Origin: Chrysomallon squamiferum
Lineage: Eukaryota; Mollusca; Gastropoda; Neomphalida; Peltospiridae
DNA: 64,000 bases
Direction of reading: 5' to 3'
NCBI GenBank assembly: GCA_012295275.1
Contig: CM022667.1
Location: 21,064,910-21,128,909 of the forward strand
Below the pieces are notes generated by a model, which was not told the origin of the DNA, searched no databases, and worked only from the letters and a program-made list of their open reading frames with translations. The translations under genes and the position numbers were made by a program. This document shows, in pieces, positions 24,766 to 37,080 of the stretch; position 1 is the stretch's first letter; each line of letters starts with the position of its first letter.

Positions 24766-25838
24766 GAACACAACAACCTGATACTCTGTACTAGTGATGC
24801 CCAGAACATTGATAGACAATGTGTACTGCTGTTGTAGTGGTAAAGCACTAGGGATACCCATATTTATCATTGACTACATGTCTGCTGTTGTTGTAGTGGA
24901 AAACACTACGGATACCCATATTTATCGTTGTCAGACATACACTGCATGTCTGCTGTTGTGGTAGTGGTAAAACACCAGGGAGGCCCATATTTATCATTGT
25001 GAGACATTGACTATATGTCTGGTGTTGTTGTAGTGGTAAAACACTAGGGATACCCATATTTATCATTGTGAGATATTGACCGCATGTCTGCTGTTGTTGT
25101 AGTGGTAAAACACTAGGGATACCCATATTTATCATTGTGAGACATTGACCGTATGTCTGGTGTTGTTGTGTAGTGGTAAAACACTAGGGATGATATTTAT
25201 CATTGTTATGTCTGGTGTTGTTGTAGTGGTAAAACACTAGGGATACCCATATTTATCATTGTGAGACATTGACCGTATGTCTGGTGTTGTTGTAGTGGTA
25301 AAACACTAGGGATACCCATATTTATCATTGTGAGACATTGACCGCATGTCTGGTGTTGTTGTAGTGGTAAAACACTAGGGATACCCATATTTATCATTGT
25401 GAGACATTGACTGCATGTCTGGTGTTGTTGTAGTGCCCATTTTCTTTTTTGGTGACCATTTTACCTGACACCTCATTTCACATCATCATGCAGTGTAATA
25501 GGTAATAGACATGAACAAGAGAAATAACTATTTTTTAATAGTAAGCCTGCAAGAGTTATCGCCTATATGCTACATAAATGAATTATAATGGATACCCATA
25601 TTTATTGTTGTCAGACATCCCCTACATGTCTGCTGTTGTTGTAGTGGAAAACATTAGGAATCAGGTAAAATGGGCACCAAAAAAGAAAACGGGCACTACA
25701 ACAACAGCAGACATAAAGTCAATGTCTCACAATGATAAATATGGGTATCCCTGGTGTTTTACCACTACAACAGCAGCACACACTGTCTAACAATGTTTTG
25801 GGTATCGCTAGTGCAGAGTATCAGGTTGTTGTGTTCGC
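24766..25838. mobile_element. Foldback-like element with inverted arms
   Basis: The sequence from ATGCGAACACAACAACCTGA at about 24765 returns as its reverse complement ending GTTGTTGTGTTCGCAT near 25838. Inner arms also pair: GCCCATTTTCTTTTTTGGTG at 25436 with the inverted copy at about 25666-25695. The left arm contains the 69-bp array, the right arm about one inverted unit. No clear target-site duplication is visible. Long inverted arms made of tandem repeats are typical of Foldback-type non-autonomous DNA elements; an inverted duplication of a minisatellite is the alternative. Confidence 0.6.
24838..25430. repeat. 69-bp tandem array (about 8-9 units)
   Basis: The unit contains AAACACTAGGGATACCCATA, ATTTATCATTGTGAGACATT and a GTTGTTGTAGTGG segment. 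Phase-matched copies at 25041 and 25110 give the 69-bp period; two units are shortened. Because 69 is divisible by three, the minus strand shows a 23-residue repeated open frame (MINMGIPSVLPLQQ...), which is a by-product of the period. Confidence 0.85.
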
Positions 25839-27688
25839 ATTCACTCAACTTGGTTATCTGTCATGCCTGCAAAATTGCATAAATTGCAAACATGATGGAT
25901 TCTTGTTGAGAATTATTCATTTTCTTCAACAATTCTCCAAAGTAACAAAAGTTCTTTGAAAAGATCATTGAGAACTTGGCCCTGAATTAAAAGAAACCCA
26001 AGTTGAAGAATACGTGCAAAACATGCACTCTATGACTTGTATGAGTTTATTGTAATAACCCTGAATGAGATATACAAAGCTTCATCTAACGAAATTCTAT
26101 GTACCCAAACAAGCCATTATGGAAGTGGGATTCTTCAACAAAGGCTGAAGTAAATGGCCTCCGACACATCTGTGTAGACTTACAGAAGTTTACTTTGGAT
26201 TCCTGAAAATTTAACTTGATAACAGTATGGATACTGGAAAGGTTCTGTATTAGATGCCTATTCCATCAGCATTTAAGAGCAAACTTTTGAGATGGAAGAA
26301 TTATTGCAAGTGACGAGTGAGCTTCTGAAGTTTCTTACTGTACACAGGCAGAGAATTCTTTCACCTGCCTCAGATGAAAACACACATGGTTTCACACCAA
26401 CAGATAGACTAGCTGATCTGGCTATTATTGCAATGCATAGATTTTCTAGTACAGTGAGCACAAAGCAGATTTTGACAGTTTTGTGCCTTTGCACCATGTC
26501 ACATGCAGTCCAGGTCCTTACTGCCTGACTAATTAATGAAACTTCTGCACTTAGTGTTCTCATTTATTCTTCTTTTATTACTTTTGCCAGATAAATCATG
26601 TTCACATACTGACCAATGTTTTACAGTGACTAAACTGAATATTCCCTATGTTTGGCTAGAAATTCTGAAACCTAGTAAGTTTTCTCATATCAAATATTTT
26701 ATTACTTTAATCAAGAGGATATTATAATCTTTATGGTTAACAAATATTCTCCAAATCTGCAATACAAATATGAAGATATCTGAATTATTCTACAAATCTG
26801 CCATACAAAAATGAAGATGCCTTCATTTATTCTAGAAATCTGCCATGTAAACATGAAGTTTCTGAATACTGTTAAATTTAAAAAAAATATTTCTTCTTAT
26901 TATTATTTTTTTCTCCTTGAGCTACTTAAAATTTAACAGCAAATAATCTTTTATCCCTGTAAACAATATCACATATTCTTATATAAAGTTGATATGCCAG
27001 AGCATATTGGCCCAATGAAAAAAAAACTTGTTGTATAAAAAGGGAGATTCATCAGTGAAACCAAAAGAAGTCAAAAAATTTATTAAATGTTTTGATAGTT
27101 TAGTATTTAGTGACAGCTGGGGATAAAATGAAACAATTAAAAACATTTTAATGGGTTTATTTATTAAACATTAGAGATATCTTTTTAATTTGATTATAAA
27201 ACACATTAACATCAGGTATCAATATTCATAATTTTATGGAAGTGAACAGAGAAAATGAATCAGTTCATTCTGTATTATTTTAACAACTGAGAGTTAAAAA
27301 CATAAACAAATATTAATGTTAAATTTATTATTAAGTACATCAATACAATATTTTAAGCAACCACCCCCAAAAGTCAAAAACAGCTGTATCAGGTGTCTAT
27401 ATTACATAACTTAATATCAGAGTTATTTGCAAAAGTTACGTTACTCCAAGATCATCAGTTGTGGATAAATTTTATCTTGAAAGACATTAAAGTGAATTAA
27501 AAAAAAAAAAAAAAGTTTTTCTAACACATTTTGATTTGATAGTGAAAGACATGATTTATTTTTTATTATAAGCTTTATAATTTATTTAAGTTGGACTGAT
27601 GAAAAAAACAAACACAACAGCAAATAAAAATAGCTAAAAAAAAAAAAAAATACTGAAGTGCCAATACACTAATTATATTCTGTCCTAC
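25839..27688. other. Non-coding or unassigned, intergenic
   Basis: AT-rich sequence with short open frames on both strands at 26273-26563 that show no recognised family. A stretch near 26150-26215 could translate as an RHICVDLQKF-type peptide, vaguely like a retroelement reverse transcriptase, too weak to call. No further HSPA14 exon was found here, although one would be expected. Confidence 0.4.
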
Positions 27689-30600
27689 CTATTTTCTTCA
27701 TGGTGTAACTGACCAAGATCATAAGCCAGGACAGCTGCTGCTGCTTCACTCACAACTCTTAAAATGTTGAATCCTGCCTTTTCTGCAGCAATACTGGAAA
27801 ACGGTTTTATTGATAATTTTAAAATTGAAAAACACTGACAGAGAATGTTCATTACAAAAAAAAAAATTCTATCATGTTTCCTGCAATTTTTCAGTAAAAA
27901 AAAAAAAGCCTCACAAATTTAAAAAAAATGTTCCAAGAAAATATATCTTTCACAATTTTAACCACTTCAAGCATTTAACATAGATACTGCTGAGATCTGA
28001 TTTTAGAGATTACTATTTCCAAACCACAAACACTGTATGGGTTTTTGACTTGGAATAAGGTCAAGGTATGATTCGGTTGACCAGGCTATTCAAACAAAGC
28101 AATATGCTTTTCAGTTTCCATTTATCAAAATCATTAACAAGTTCTTGAGGATTATCCAGTTACCTCAGATAGACATCTGACAATTTTCACTATGTGCCAT
28201 TTTATCTGGTCCTCACAAAAAACCTTTTTCTAATTCCTTTCCTCCATTTGATATTTTATCTTCTTTATTTTTATACACAAGAAAAGGTTTTATGAAAACA
28301 CATGCAATTATTCACTAGAATAAACTGCAATGTTGGCTAAACACAAGCTAATGTTAAAGTCAGACTAAAACTGGTTAAAATCCACAACACAGCAAATCAC
28401 AAATCACCTCCCTTGAAATAGCTAAAACAAGTTTCTCAAACAAAAAATACATTTTGTTATTTTCAGGTTACATTTCATAATGCATGTTTGTTGCTCAGTT
28501 TCCTCTATTTCTGATTCCCATTCACTTGCTTAGTAGATCACTATCAAAGTTAATTTTTTCGTTTGTATTGAGAAAGTTAAATTGAGGATGCAAGGTCACT
28601 AACAGCTTTATAATTAGAAACTTGATGCTACATCAGTTGTCTTTTAATGCACTCAGTGATTTCCCTGTGACTCCATCAGAAAGTAAAGAAATTATTCTTT
28701 TCATGAAAAGAAAGATAATTTTCAATTCACAAATTTACGAAACAAAATTTTATTCAATTTAAAGAAAGAAAAATGTCATTTTGAAGGGAAGTCCATGCTC
28801 CTTCAGAGGAACCTATTTTTAGCCTTTCTTTTGAAACTGTAAAAGGGTTGAAAGGAAACCATGTGTATTTGCCAATGCACAGAAAAGCAATCCATGCTGT
28901 GTGAGGGCATGAAATGACATGATTCTTAGAAAAATCACTTTCATCAAAATCAAAACAAGCAGTGTATTAGAAATAGTAACTGTTGTTCTTTATTGTGGTA
29001 CATGTTACATGCTCCTTTGAACAATAGTACAACTGTGCTGAGTTGAGAAAAGTTAGCATTTTTCAGCTGGTTATATATATATATATATTTTCCTCTAATG
29101 GTTTTATGTTTAAATCTGATATAAGATTTCAGATAACAAACATTAATTCAAAGCTAATATATAATACCTAATAGCATTTCTTTGTTCAGGTGTGAAACTG
29201 ACAGGCACAGTGAGTACAGCATCTTGTACACTTCTTCCTCCATGACTTTGAACAGTTTCTGCAAAAATCCATTTGATTGTCACTAAACATTGTAAAAGAT
29301 TAAATATAAAAGTGATGGAGTAAAACTGTACTTCCTTTTGAAACAGACATTACAGTATGTTGATAAGTATCAAACTATATATTCATATGTACACAAAACT
29401 CTTTTTATTTATTTTGACTACAATATATAATCCAATAAAATGAAAACATGTACTCAGTAACTATGGTGTTATTAATAAATGGTTTAAATTTACAAAAATA
29501 ATAATAATAATAATAAAATCACAAATCAGCTGCTAACTTCTAAGATACCAAAACTTAATATAATTTTTTTTCCACTTCAAATACAAATTGTAAATTATCA
29601 GATGGTAATTATTTTATAAAATAAAATATAAAGTTAAAATGGTATCTCACCTAACATTTTTCTGTAAATTGCTTCTGCAACAGAGGTAAGTGACACCTGT
29701 TTGGTTTTTCCCATCTTTTTGATCAATCTCTTAATAAAAACGATTTTAGTTTACAATGGTATTAAAATTTAACCTGCTGTCAATCAGGTTATCTTTTAAT
29801 TAAAAAAAAAAAAAAATAAAAATATAAAAAAAATAAAAATGTTTAAAACAGCTTCATAATGTCTAATGTGCATACATGCATTTAAATGATTTAAGCAGCT
29901 GCATACTCATAGCAACTAATACAATTAAACAGTCTATAAATTCCACAACAAATAAATGAAACAAAATCAATGTTCTTAATAATTAGTTCAAAAATTAATA
30001 AAATATCAGAACAATTTACAGTTAAAGATTTTCTGCTTATTTGCATATTAACTGTTACTAGTTTCACTCAAAATATTATCATTGTGCAACAGAAAGGGAA
30101 ATAATCCAATAAATGCATCCAGATGGATTAACCACCCAAATGCTTTAACAAAAATATCCTGAAACAAATATATTTCAGGTACTGTGAAAATCTGTAAATG
30201 AAAACAAATAAAGATAGCCATTATTGGAAGTTTTCAGTAAATAATTACTTGAAGGTGTAACCTTTTGTTAAATATTCAAATACTACAATCCTTGATGTTT
30301 AACCCATTTTTAAATTAACCAAAGCAGGAAAAGTAGAGAAGAGTCAACACACCATATAGTGTGGCAGGTAATGCAACCTAACTGTATAATAATGCAACCT
30401 TCTAACATCAGAGATCTTGTGTGTTGCTATGACAACACTGTGTAACATAAACCAGTACCAGAAAACTGGAATACAGAGTTAAGTTAAATAAAAAATCAAA
30501 TTTGCTACTAATTTATTTTTATATAAACTGCAAATTACAACAGTTTTGAATATTGTTTAGTTGTTGAATTATAATTTGTTATAAAGTTCATCTTTGGTAA

Positions 30601-30798
30601 ATGGAAAAGATTGAATAAAAAAATACAGGTTTCCTAAAATAAAAATGGAATGTTCCAGAACAGTTAAAACAAAACCAATCGGATCTTTCTTAGTTCAGGT
30701 TTGATAGAAAAAGTTGAATTTTAAACAATATTTGCTAACCATATTGAAATAGTATCAAAACATCTGAATAATCAAAACAAATCTTATAATATCAAAAA

Positions 30799-30843
<45 letters not shown>

Positions 30844-32094
30844 TGACAACTTAAACAGGGCAAACTGAAATATACCTCAACCAATCCATCCTTTGGAATG
30901 AAATAGACTTTACTGGGTTGTCATGACAACATATCGAAGACTATAAAACTGAAATTTCCTTCCATGTAAGTGTCTGTATGATGGAGACACCAGAAATGCC
31001 TGAGGGCAGTGCTGCTGTTCCTTCAAACAGATCAGCAACAATAAATCATGTTGATACTGAAAGTGAGTTTGAGACTGACGACGATTTTCTTGCTTCCAAA
31101 GGCTACCTGATGGGGGAGTACATGGGCAAGGGTCAGTATAGCAAACTCTACAAATGCCGCAGTGCAAATGAAACAAAAGAAACAAGTAAAATTGTGGTAA
31201 AAATCATCACAAAGCCTGCAAATGATGCTAGCTTTTGGGATGTGTTTTTACCAAGAGATACTGCTGCAAGAGAAATTCTAAAACAGGATCATATCATAAC
31301 TATGCTCAGTCAGTTTGAAACAAGTAAGAAACTATATTATGTCATGAAAATTCAGTCATTTCATGAATATCTCATCATATACCTTGGCATCTGGCCAACT
31401 TTGTTTCATTCAATTAGTTCACTTCATGCAAACAGTGTTGATAATGAAAATATGGATACATGAAACTTGCTATGTTTCTAAAATTTATAACCTCTTCCTT
31501 TGCAAGCATCAATGCAAAATTTTAAAAATCTAAAACATACAAATAAATTAATAATAATTATAAATTAAAAAAATATATATTTTTGGAAAATCATAATTAT
31601 ATGAAATTAGTAGAAATCTATGAAACAATTTTCTTGAGTTTGACCTTTGACCTTGATACTGTTCTGGAAGAGTACATCATTCATAAGGGTGGCAATTAAT
31701 AAATAAATAAATAAATATTATTACCTCATTTTTAAAAAAAATAAAATTAAAAATTTCTTCTAATGTATATATTATTAAAGTTCAACAAAGTCTTATGATA
31801 TTTTATTTCATAACAGAAGTTTATTATCAATGATGTAGTAAATTAATGAAAGCAATTCTGAAACCCCTGTTATATAATGGAATAATCCAAAACAATGCCC
31901 AAATAGGTATTCTGCTCAGAATAGTCTAAAACTTTGTATTAAAATTTTAATATGTGCATTACCATCACTGGGGACTCTGCAATGACATCCTGCACGACAG
32001 TGCTGGAGTATGGGTGTCCTAAGAGGCACTTTACATAACATATTGTGTTATTGGCATTTCGAATCACACCTTGCTTTGCAGCAGCACCAACAGA
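27689..32094 (-). CDS. HSPA14: HSPA14-like Hsp70 family protein, partial ATPase domain (five exons)
   Basis: Exons are 31963-32094, 30876-30912, 29651-29729, 29168-29258 and 27689-27793. The translation follows the N-terminal ATPase half of HSPA14 (Hsp70L1, the Hsp70 of the ribosome-associated complex): SVGAAAKQGVIRNANNTICY, then YFIPKDGLVE, then TSVAEAIYRKML, then SVQDAVLTVPVSFTPEQRNA, then EKAGFNILRVVSEAAAAVLA. The last four exons join in phase. The join of the first two is off by two bases as read, so an exon border or small exon is missing or the copy is broken. The first exon (IGIHFG-type start) and everything after the AYDLGQ block were not found to the right or left. It could be an active gene with distant diverged exons, or a truncated pseudogene. 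The family call is strong, intactness uncertain. Confidence 0.75.
30796..30838. repeat. (AAT)n microsatellite in HSPA14-like intron
   Basis: About 13 AAT units, 38 bp from the 37-nt exon at 30876. Confidence 0.9.
30978..31463 (+). pseudogene. TSSK-like Ser/Thr kinase N-lobe, truncated, nested antisense
   Basis: An uninterrupted 161-codon frame starts MMETPEMPEG and enters a kinase fold at FLASKGYLMGEYMGKGQYSK (glycine loop GKGQYS), then has the VVKIITK strand with the ATP-site lysine and the FLPRDTAAREIL helix typical of testis-specific kinases (TSSK), ending near the hinge (KLYYVMK). After that homology stops: there is no HRD catalytic loop, DFG or activation segment before the stop, so it cannot be an active kinase as it stands. 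It lies inside the HSPA14-like intron between exons 30876-30912 and 31963-32094 on the opposite strand. TSSK genes are often intronless, so a truncated retrocopy is likely. A spliced gene with its C-lobe elsewhere cannot be excluded, but no donor is obvious at the break. Confidence 0.7.
31464..31962. other. Remainder of HSPA14-like intron, no other feature
   Basis: AT-rich sequence with a short (AAAT)n near 31698-31715. No kinase C-lobe could be recognised here in any frame. Confidence 0.5.
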
Positions 32095-34030
32095 CTAAAA
32101 TAAAAACATTTAAAAAAAGTAACAATGTAATATGTATTTAAAATATTTTTAAGCATATTTAATATATATTGTTTTTTACAAATTAATTTTTTATTTGTTT
32201 TTGAATAAAACTATAACAATAAATTAAAAAGTTTGTGAATATTCATGAAGGCATATTTGTCATTACTTTTGTTTATTTATTTATTTATTTTTGTTTGGGT
32301 TAAATGTCGTCTGTTGCCTTCAAGCTGTTATCTCCTACATCTAACACATCATCACTTTGTTCATCTGTCATTGTCATTTTTTTGTTCAGCTCTTCGATTT
32401 TCACCTGAAATCTAGAGGGTGTGGTTTTTCTTTTCCAAGAATGTCATTTTCAATTCCACTGACACTTGGCACTGTTAGTTTCCACTACACTTTCAGTAGT
32501 TTCATTGTTTCTTGGATACTGTTAATTATAACAACTTTCAAGTGCTTATTTCCTTCTTTTTTTCTTTCTCTTTTGTGCCAGATGGGTTGCCATTTTGGAT
32601 TTTGGGGCAGTATTTTTTTAATATGTTTGAAGTCATGTTGAAAAAAAGCTTCTTAACTTTATTTTTTAATTTTTATTTTACATTATAAACTTTTCAGACA
32701 ACATACACTTTCACAACTGACTTGGAACAATTTAACATATGAAAAAAAAAAAATCTGAATCACAAGATCTAAAATAAAAGATAGAAGGATTTATTGATCA
32801 TTTTAATAGAAACAAAGAAGAAAGGAAAGCAAAGCATGGAAAGAAATGGAAAAAAGTTGAAGTATAATGGTACAGGTGGCAACCAGCAATGATAATACAT
32901 AATGATTTTCAGAATAATGTTAAGATATCTGTTGAAGAAAATGGTGTAAAATATTTATTAACTGGAACTTTATCTTATTCCAAAAATGGCATTATATAGT
33001 GGTAAATAAATAAAAGAAATTAAAGTCAAAATTAGCAAAACAATAACAGAGACATAATAATAATAAAGAAGAAGAAAGAAAAAATAAATAAAAGAAAAAA
33101 AGATTAAAAATTAAAAGTCATCAGAAAAAAAGAAAACAAAACAAAGAAAGCAATAGAAAGAACGCTTAGCTACTGTGTCAAAGTATTTGACATTGTGATG
33201 TTTATTGTGTGTGAAACTCTGCTATTGTCACCTTGACCATCACAGTGATCAGTGTCCTCCTCGATCAAGGTTGATAATTTTACTGAGTGTCTGAAAATGT
33301 AAGCTTTATGTTACTTAAGATTATGCCGAGAAAAATTAATTATTTAGGAAAACAAAAAAGGGACAGACACAGAAAAAGAATATCAATTTTAAGGTTTACC
33401 TTCTGTAACAGCCATAAAATAAAAAACAACATTTAATGCAAAACTACTTAAAATTCTATATAATAAATAATAAAATGCTAATAACTATTTTTGTGTAACC
33501 TTTTTAGTCAACATAGAAAATATATTACTATTTTTGTTTTCTCTGTTTCATCAATCAGCTTATGTGTTGTTACTGCAACAATATTTTTAAATACAGACCT
33601 TTCAAACAAATATGAAATTTTCTTCTTCTTGTTCAAATATTTTCACTGATAATTTCTGATAAATGATTTAATTGGACTTTTTAATAAATACTGACACACA
33701 TATAAGTATTGAACCTATGCAGGTATTTCAATCTTAAATAACATTCATAAAAGTATTATTATCAGATATTAACAGCTCTATATAAAACAGCTAATTTTTG
33801 AAATATACTTTTTTTGATTAATTAAAATAACAAAAAATTAATTTATCTACCAATACAATAAGAGGAACTGTAAATACCAGATTATTGCTAGGAAAAACAT
33901 ACTTAATGATTAAATAATCAATAAAATTCCATTTTAATTAACAGACTGTAAATACATATGTCTACTTTGCATCTGAAACTAAATTATACCTTAAAATTTA
34001 CATATCTAAATTGAAAGGCTGAAAGTCTTA
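32095..34030. other. Upstream of the HSPA14-like exons, no first exon found
   Basis: Contains an open frame at 32357-32641 of low-complexity hydrophobic character and AT-rich or A-rich sequence near 32800-33130. The expected HSPA14 first exon (IGIHFG...VANDLGDRVTP-like) was not recognised on the minus strand. Confidence 0.4.
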
Positions 34031-34031
34031 C

Positions 34032-34439
34032 CTGCTGTTTTGTTAAATATCAAAACTCTGGTAGGCATCATTTACTATCACTGCTTTAAAACTGTAGCCA
34101 GAAGATGAATCTGATTCTTCTTCATTTTCATTGCTGTCACCACTGTTTGAGATTATGGTGCTGCTTCTTTGTCTCTTATCCTGAGCATTAGTGCTTCTAT
34201 GATAGCTTGTGTCTATTCCACTTGTGTTGGAATTGCTGCTGGTAGTAAAGTTTGCATCAAGATTCAGTCCAGACTGACACCTCTGATGACTAAGAGATGG
34301 GCAGGACAGTGTACAGTATGGCAGAAGCTTACTGACGTCATACACTGACTGATTCAAGTCAAATGAATGGGTGGTTTAAGTCAGTGGAATTGGAAGCTTT
34401 TTTGCTTTTTCTTGACCTTGGATAATTTCTATCACCTGA
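34032..34439 (-). other. Exon-like module with Ser-rich open frame, unknown
   Basis: On the minus strand an acceptor (AATTTCAG) at 34440 and a strong donor (CAG|GTAAGAC) at 34032 bound 408 nt. One frame reads VIEIIQGQEKAKKLPIPLT, meets a TAA near 34380, then stays open in the same frame for about 108 codons with a Ser/Asn/Glu-rich segment (for example SGDSNENEEESDSSSGY), stopping 11 nt before the donor. It lacks an ATG in that frame. It may be a non-coding or UTR exon upstream of the HSPA14-like exons, or a decayed coding exon. Confidence 0.35.
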
Positions 34440-35640
34440 AATTAACATTAAAAAGTTAATGTTTATTAGTCACAGGTCTCTGGTGTTAACATATGTTAAT
34501 TCAAGATATTTTTCATTATTAATTTTCTTCTATTTATGAATAAAGCTATCAATTTGCAATGGCAACAGTGAATAAAATTTACTTTATGTATGTATATTAT
34601 ACAAATTTTTAAACATTTTTCACTAAATTATGTATGAATGGGTTGGAATGACTTAGGCACTACTTTAAATTGAGTTTTCATGCATGTGCTTTTAAAAATA
34701 TCTATTTTAATGCAATAAATAAATTAAAATTAATTAATTTCATGAATACATTTGGAAACTTAACATTTAGCTATTACAATAGGTATACCAGTTTCATGTT
34801 TTTTTGTTTGAATCAAAGCATAATTTTATTATGTGGTGCAGATGGTTATGTAATTAAATTTGAGAACAAAATGGTAGTTTATATTTTGTCTGAAACAGTG
34901 TGATTAGCTTATTTTTGATTTTCCCTCTCTCTAAGCATTTAACAATTTTATTTACCAAGAACAGGTGAACTGGGGACATGTGTTGGTGGATGGTGTTGCC
35001 TGCACATCCCTCCTAACTCCAGACACTACGACTTTCCATTCTGTATAAATAAAATTTTTAAATATTATAAAATAAACATTAATAAAATAAATATTAATAA
35101 TAAAGATTTGTTACACAGATAAATAAAAAGGAAACAATATGAAACATCTGCTCAAAAACATTATTTATGAATATATATAACTGTGAATAACGTTTTAACA
35201 TAAAAAGTATAATTATGTCCTTCCTCAAAAGTGCTAACAGTCATTAAACACATACAGAAAAATTATCTTAAAGATCTACTAACATAAATCTAATTTAATC
35301 TGAATGAAAAACAAAAATTTAACACTTTTTAAAACAAATTTAATTAGATTATTGCATATGTTCAGTAATTTAATTATAAAGGTAACATTTCCAAACACTC
35401 ATCTGACTGCATTGTTTTATTTCATAGCTTTATTTCACACTTTTCTGTTATTAACAGATGTAACTAATATGAATTAATACAAACGAGAACATCAGGAGCT
35501 GTCTGACTGTTTGTTAGTCTGCTTTTAACTGACTCTGTCTCTTTAGCAATTTTAACTTTCAGTTCATCAGTTGTTAAACCAGAGACAGTGTTATAGAAAA
35601 ATAGATAGGTTAGACAAATAAATTCAAAACAATTTGTCAT
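34440..35640. other. Non-coding, with one weak exon-like piece at 34962-35045
   Basis: On the minus strand TTTATACAG precedes an open segment beginning EWKVVVSGVRRDVQATPSTN and ending at a TTCTTG|GTAAAT donor-like site. It is possibly a repeat-derived fragment. The rest is AT-rich with nothing recognised. Confidence 0.3.
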
Positions 35641-36130
35641 TACTTTATTATTATTTTTCTTATTACACACACAGACTTCCCTGTTCATTTGTTGTCTGTG
35701 TTTTGGAACAAAACAGACACCAGAGAACACACAAAAAACACAAAATATCCCAACAGGGTACACGTTACATGACACAAATCACAACACATACATAACACAG
35801 TGGACAGAAAACACAAAAACTCCCAACACACAGCAGAAATCCTCCATGGAAGAGAAACAACTTTCCAGATATTCACAAGTCTATGTTAGGAATTGTGAAA
35901 AAGATTTGGATGTAAGAGCTCTTACCACGAGTATATACACAAAATGTGTTCTCAATAACAATGGAGTAATTTATACTGATCGATCAATAAAGGAAATAAT
36001 CAAGAATGGTGGGATACAAATTGAATCAAAGATGAGTGTACCTATTCCAACAGGTAAATGGCCCTGCAATTACAAGTCTGAAATGGATCCTGATTAATAA
36101 CATCAAAGACAGACACAGACAAGTGGTGAT
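35640..36130 (+). mobile_element. I-group LINE fragment with RNase H domain
   Basis: The frame from 35846 to 36097 contains GVIYTDRSIKEIIKNGG followed by VPIPTGKWPCNYKSEMD. This corresponds to the first strand and active-site region of the RNase H domain found at the 3' end of I-group (Nimb-like) LINEs, whose usual motif is YTDGS with a catalytic Asp, then a PTGK...NYRAE block. Here the Gly of TDGS is Arg and the frame ends soon after, so it is a dead fragment. The CA-rich upstream part (35660-35840) resembles the sequence before the second RNase H copy. Confidence 0.7.
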
Positions 36131-36859
36131 CTTCTCCTGATGCTCCTTTTGTTCTCCAGGATCTCAAAAAAGCTGAAAATTAAAAACATTAATGCACCTG
36201 AACTTGGAGCTGCTTAGGTTCCTGTCTGAACATTATATGAATGAGAATGATGTATGTGGTTTTCTGTTGTGTTTTTATCTGCAGTGTATGTTGGTGTAAT
36301 TGGTTTGTGTGGTTTGTATATAAACTTATAACCTTACCTTGTTTTTGACTTCTCAAGGAAACTACAGCAGGCACTATTTCAACATGAAGATTTACAGTCT
36401 GTTGATACTGTGGAAATTAAAAGGATTTCTCACAGTGTATGTTCAGCCAGGCTTAATTATAATTAATAAAAGAAATTAATTTTGTTTGTATTGATAAATA
36501 GAATTTGATAGGTTTATAAAAGAACGTCATTTGAGATAAAGACAAATTATTTTTATAAATTTCTTCCTTTTATTTATTTATTTTAATTTAAGTAAGTTTT
36601 AATTGCATCATTACTTCCAGAAAAACAGCTTGTCCAAGTTGTTGTAGAAATCAAATTCTCTTCACTAAATCTTCCAGTTTTCCAAGGCACTGTTTATCCT
36701 GATTCTGAATGTTGAAGAAACAATGTATGAAGTTTCATATGTCAGATATCAGAAAATAATTGTTCATAACAGAAAATTGAATTTCATACTTTGTACATAT
36801 GGATTTAACATGTTTTATAAGAACAAGTTCTGAATATCTTAGATGTTTTATTATCACAA

Positions 36860-36913
<54 letters not shown>

Positions 36914-37080
36914 TTTTATTAAGTCTTGACATGAGTACTTACATATCAAAACTCACTTTCACTTAGGCAAGCCATCCCTGTAATATTTTGGTCACATATG
37001 AAAGCTTTCATTTCCAGATAATGTTCTTCACCTGCTAAATAAAGAATATTGGATTATGAATGAAAACAAATGACATAAAT
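36130..37080. repeat. LINE-tail-associated repeat unit with exon-like segments
   Basis: This unit shares order and sequence with blocks at 19850, 22080 and 40020: a TG-rich stretch, a TTAATTATAATTAATAAA segment, then CTCTTCACTAAATCTTCCAG and TTTTCCAAGGCACTG (about 36660-36690), GTATGAAGTTTCATATGTCA, and a (TTA)n at 36860-36910. On the minus strand a segment after TTTATTTAG at about 37040 reads GEEHYLEMKAFICDQNITGM. Confidence 0.5.

Noticed and set aside
24838-25430. CRISPR-like array
   Set aside because: Repeats are contiguous 69-bp units without unique spacers and the genome is eukaryotic.
26150-26215. Peptide resembling a reverse-transcriptase RHICVDLQKF motif
   Set aside because: Too short, with stops immediately after and no neighbouring RT motifs in order.
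26273-26563. Overlapping frames on both strands, considered as missing HSPA14 exons
   Set aside because: Neither translation resembles any part of Hsp70; no proper splice sites in phase.
30910-31185. 91-codon minus-strand frame
   Set aside because: Antisense shadow of the kinase fragment; the kinase frame has clear homology.
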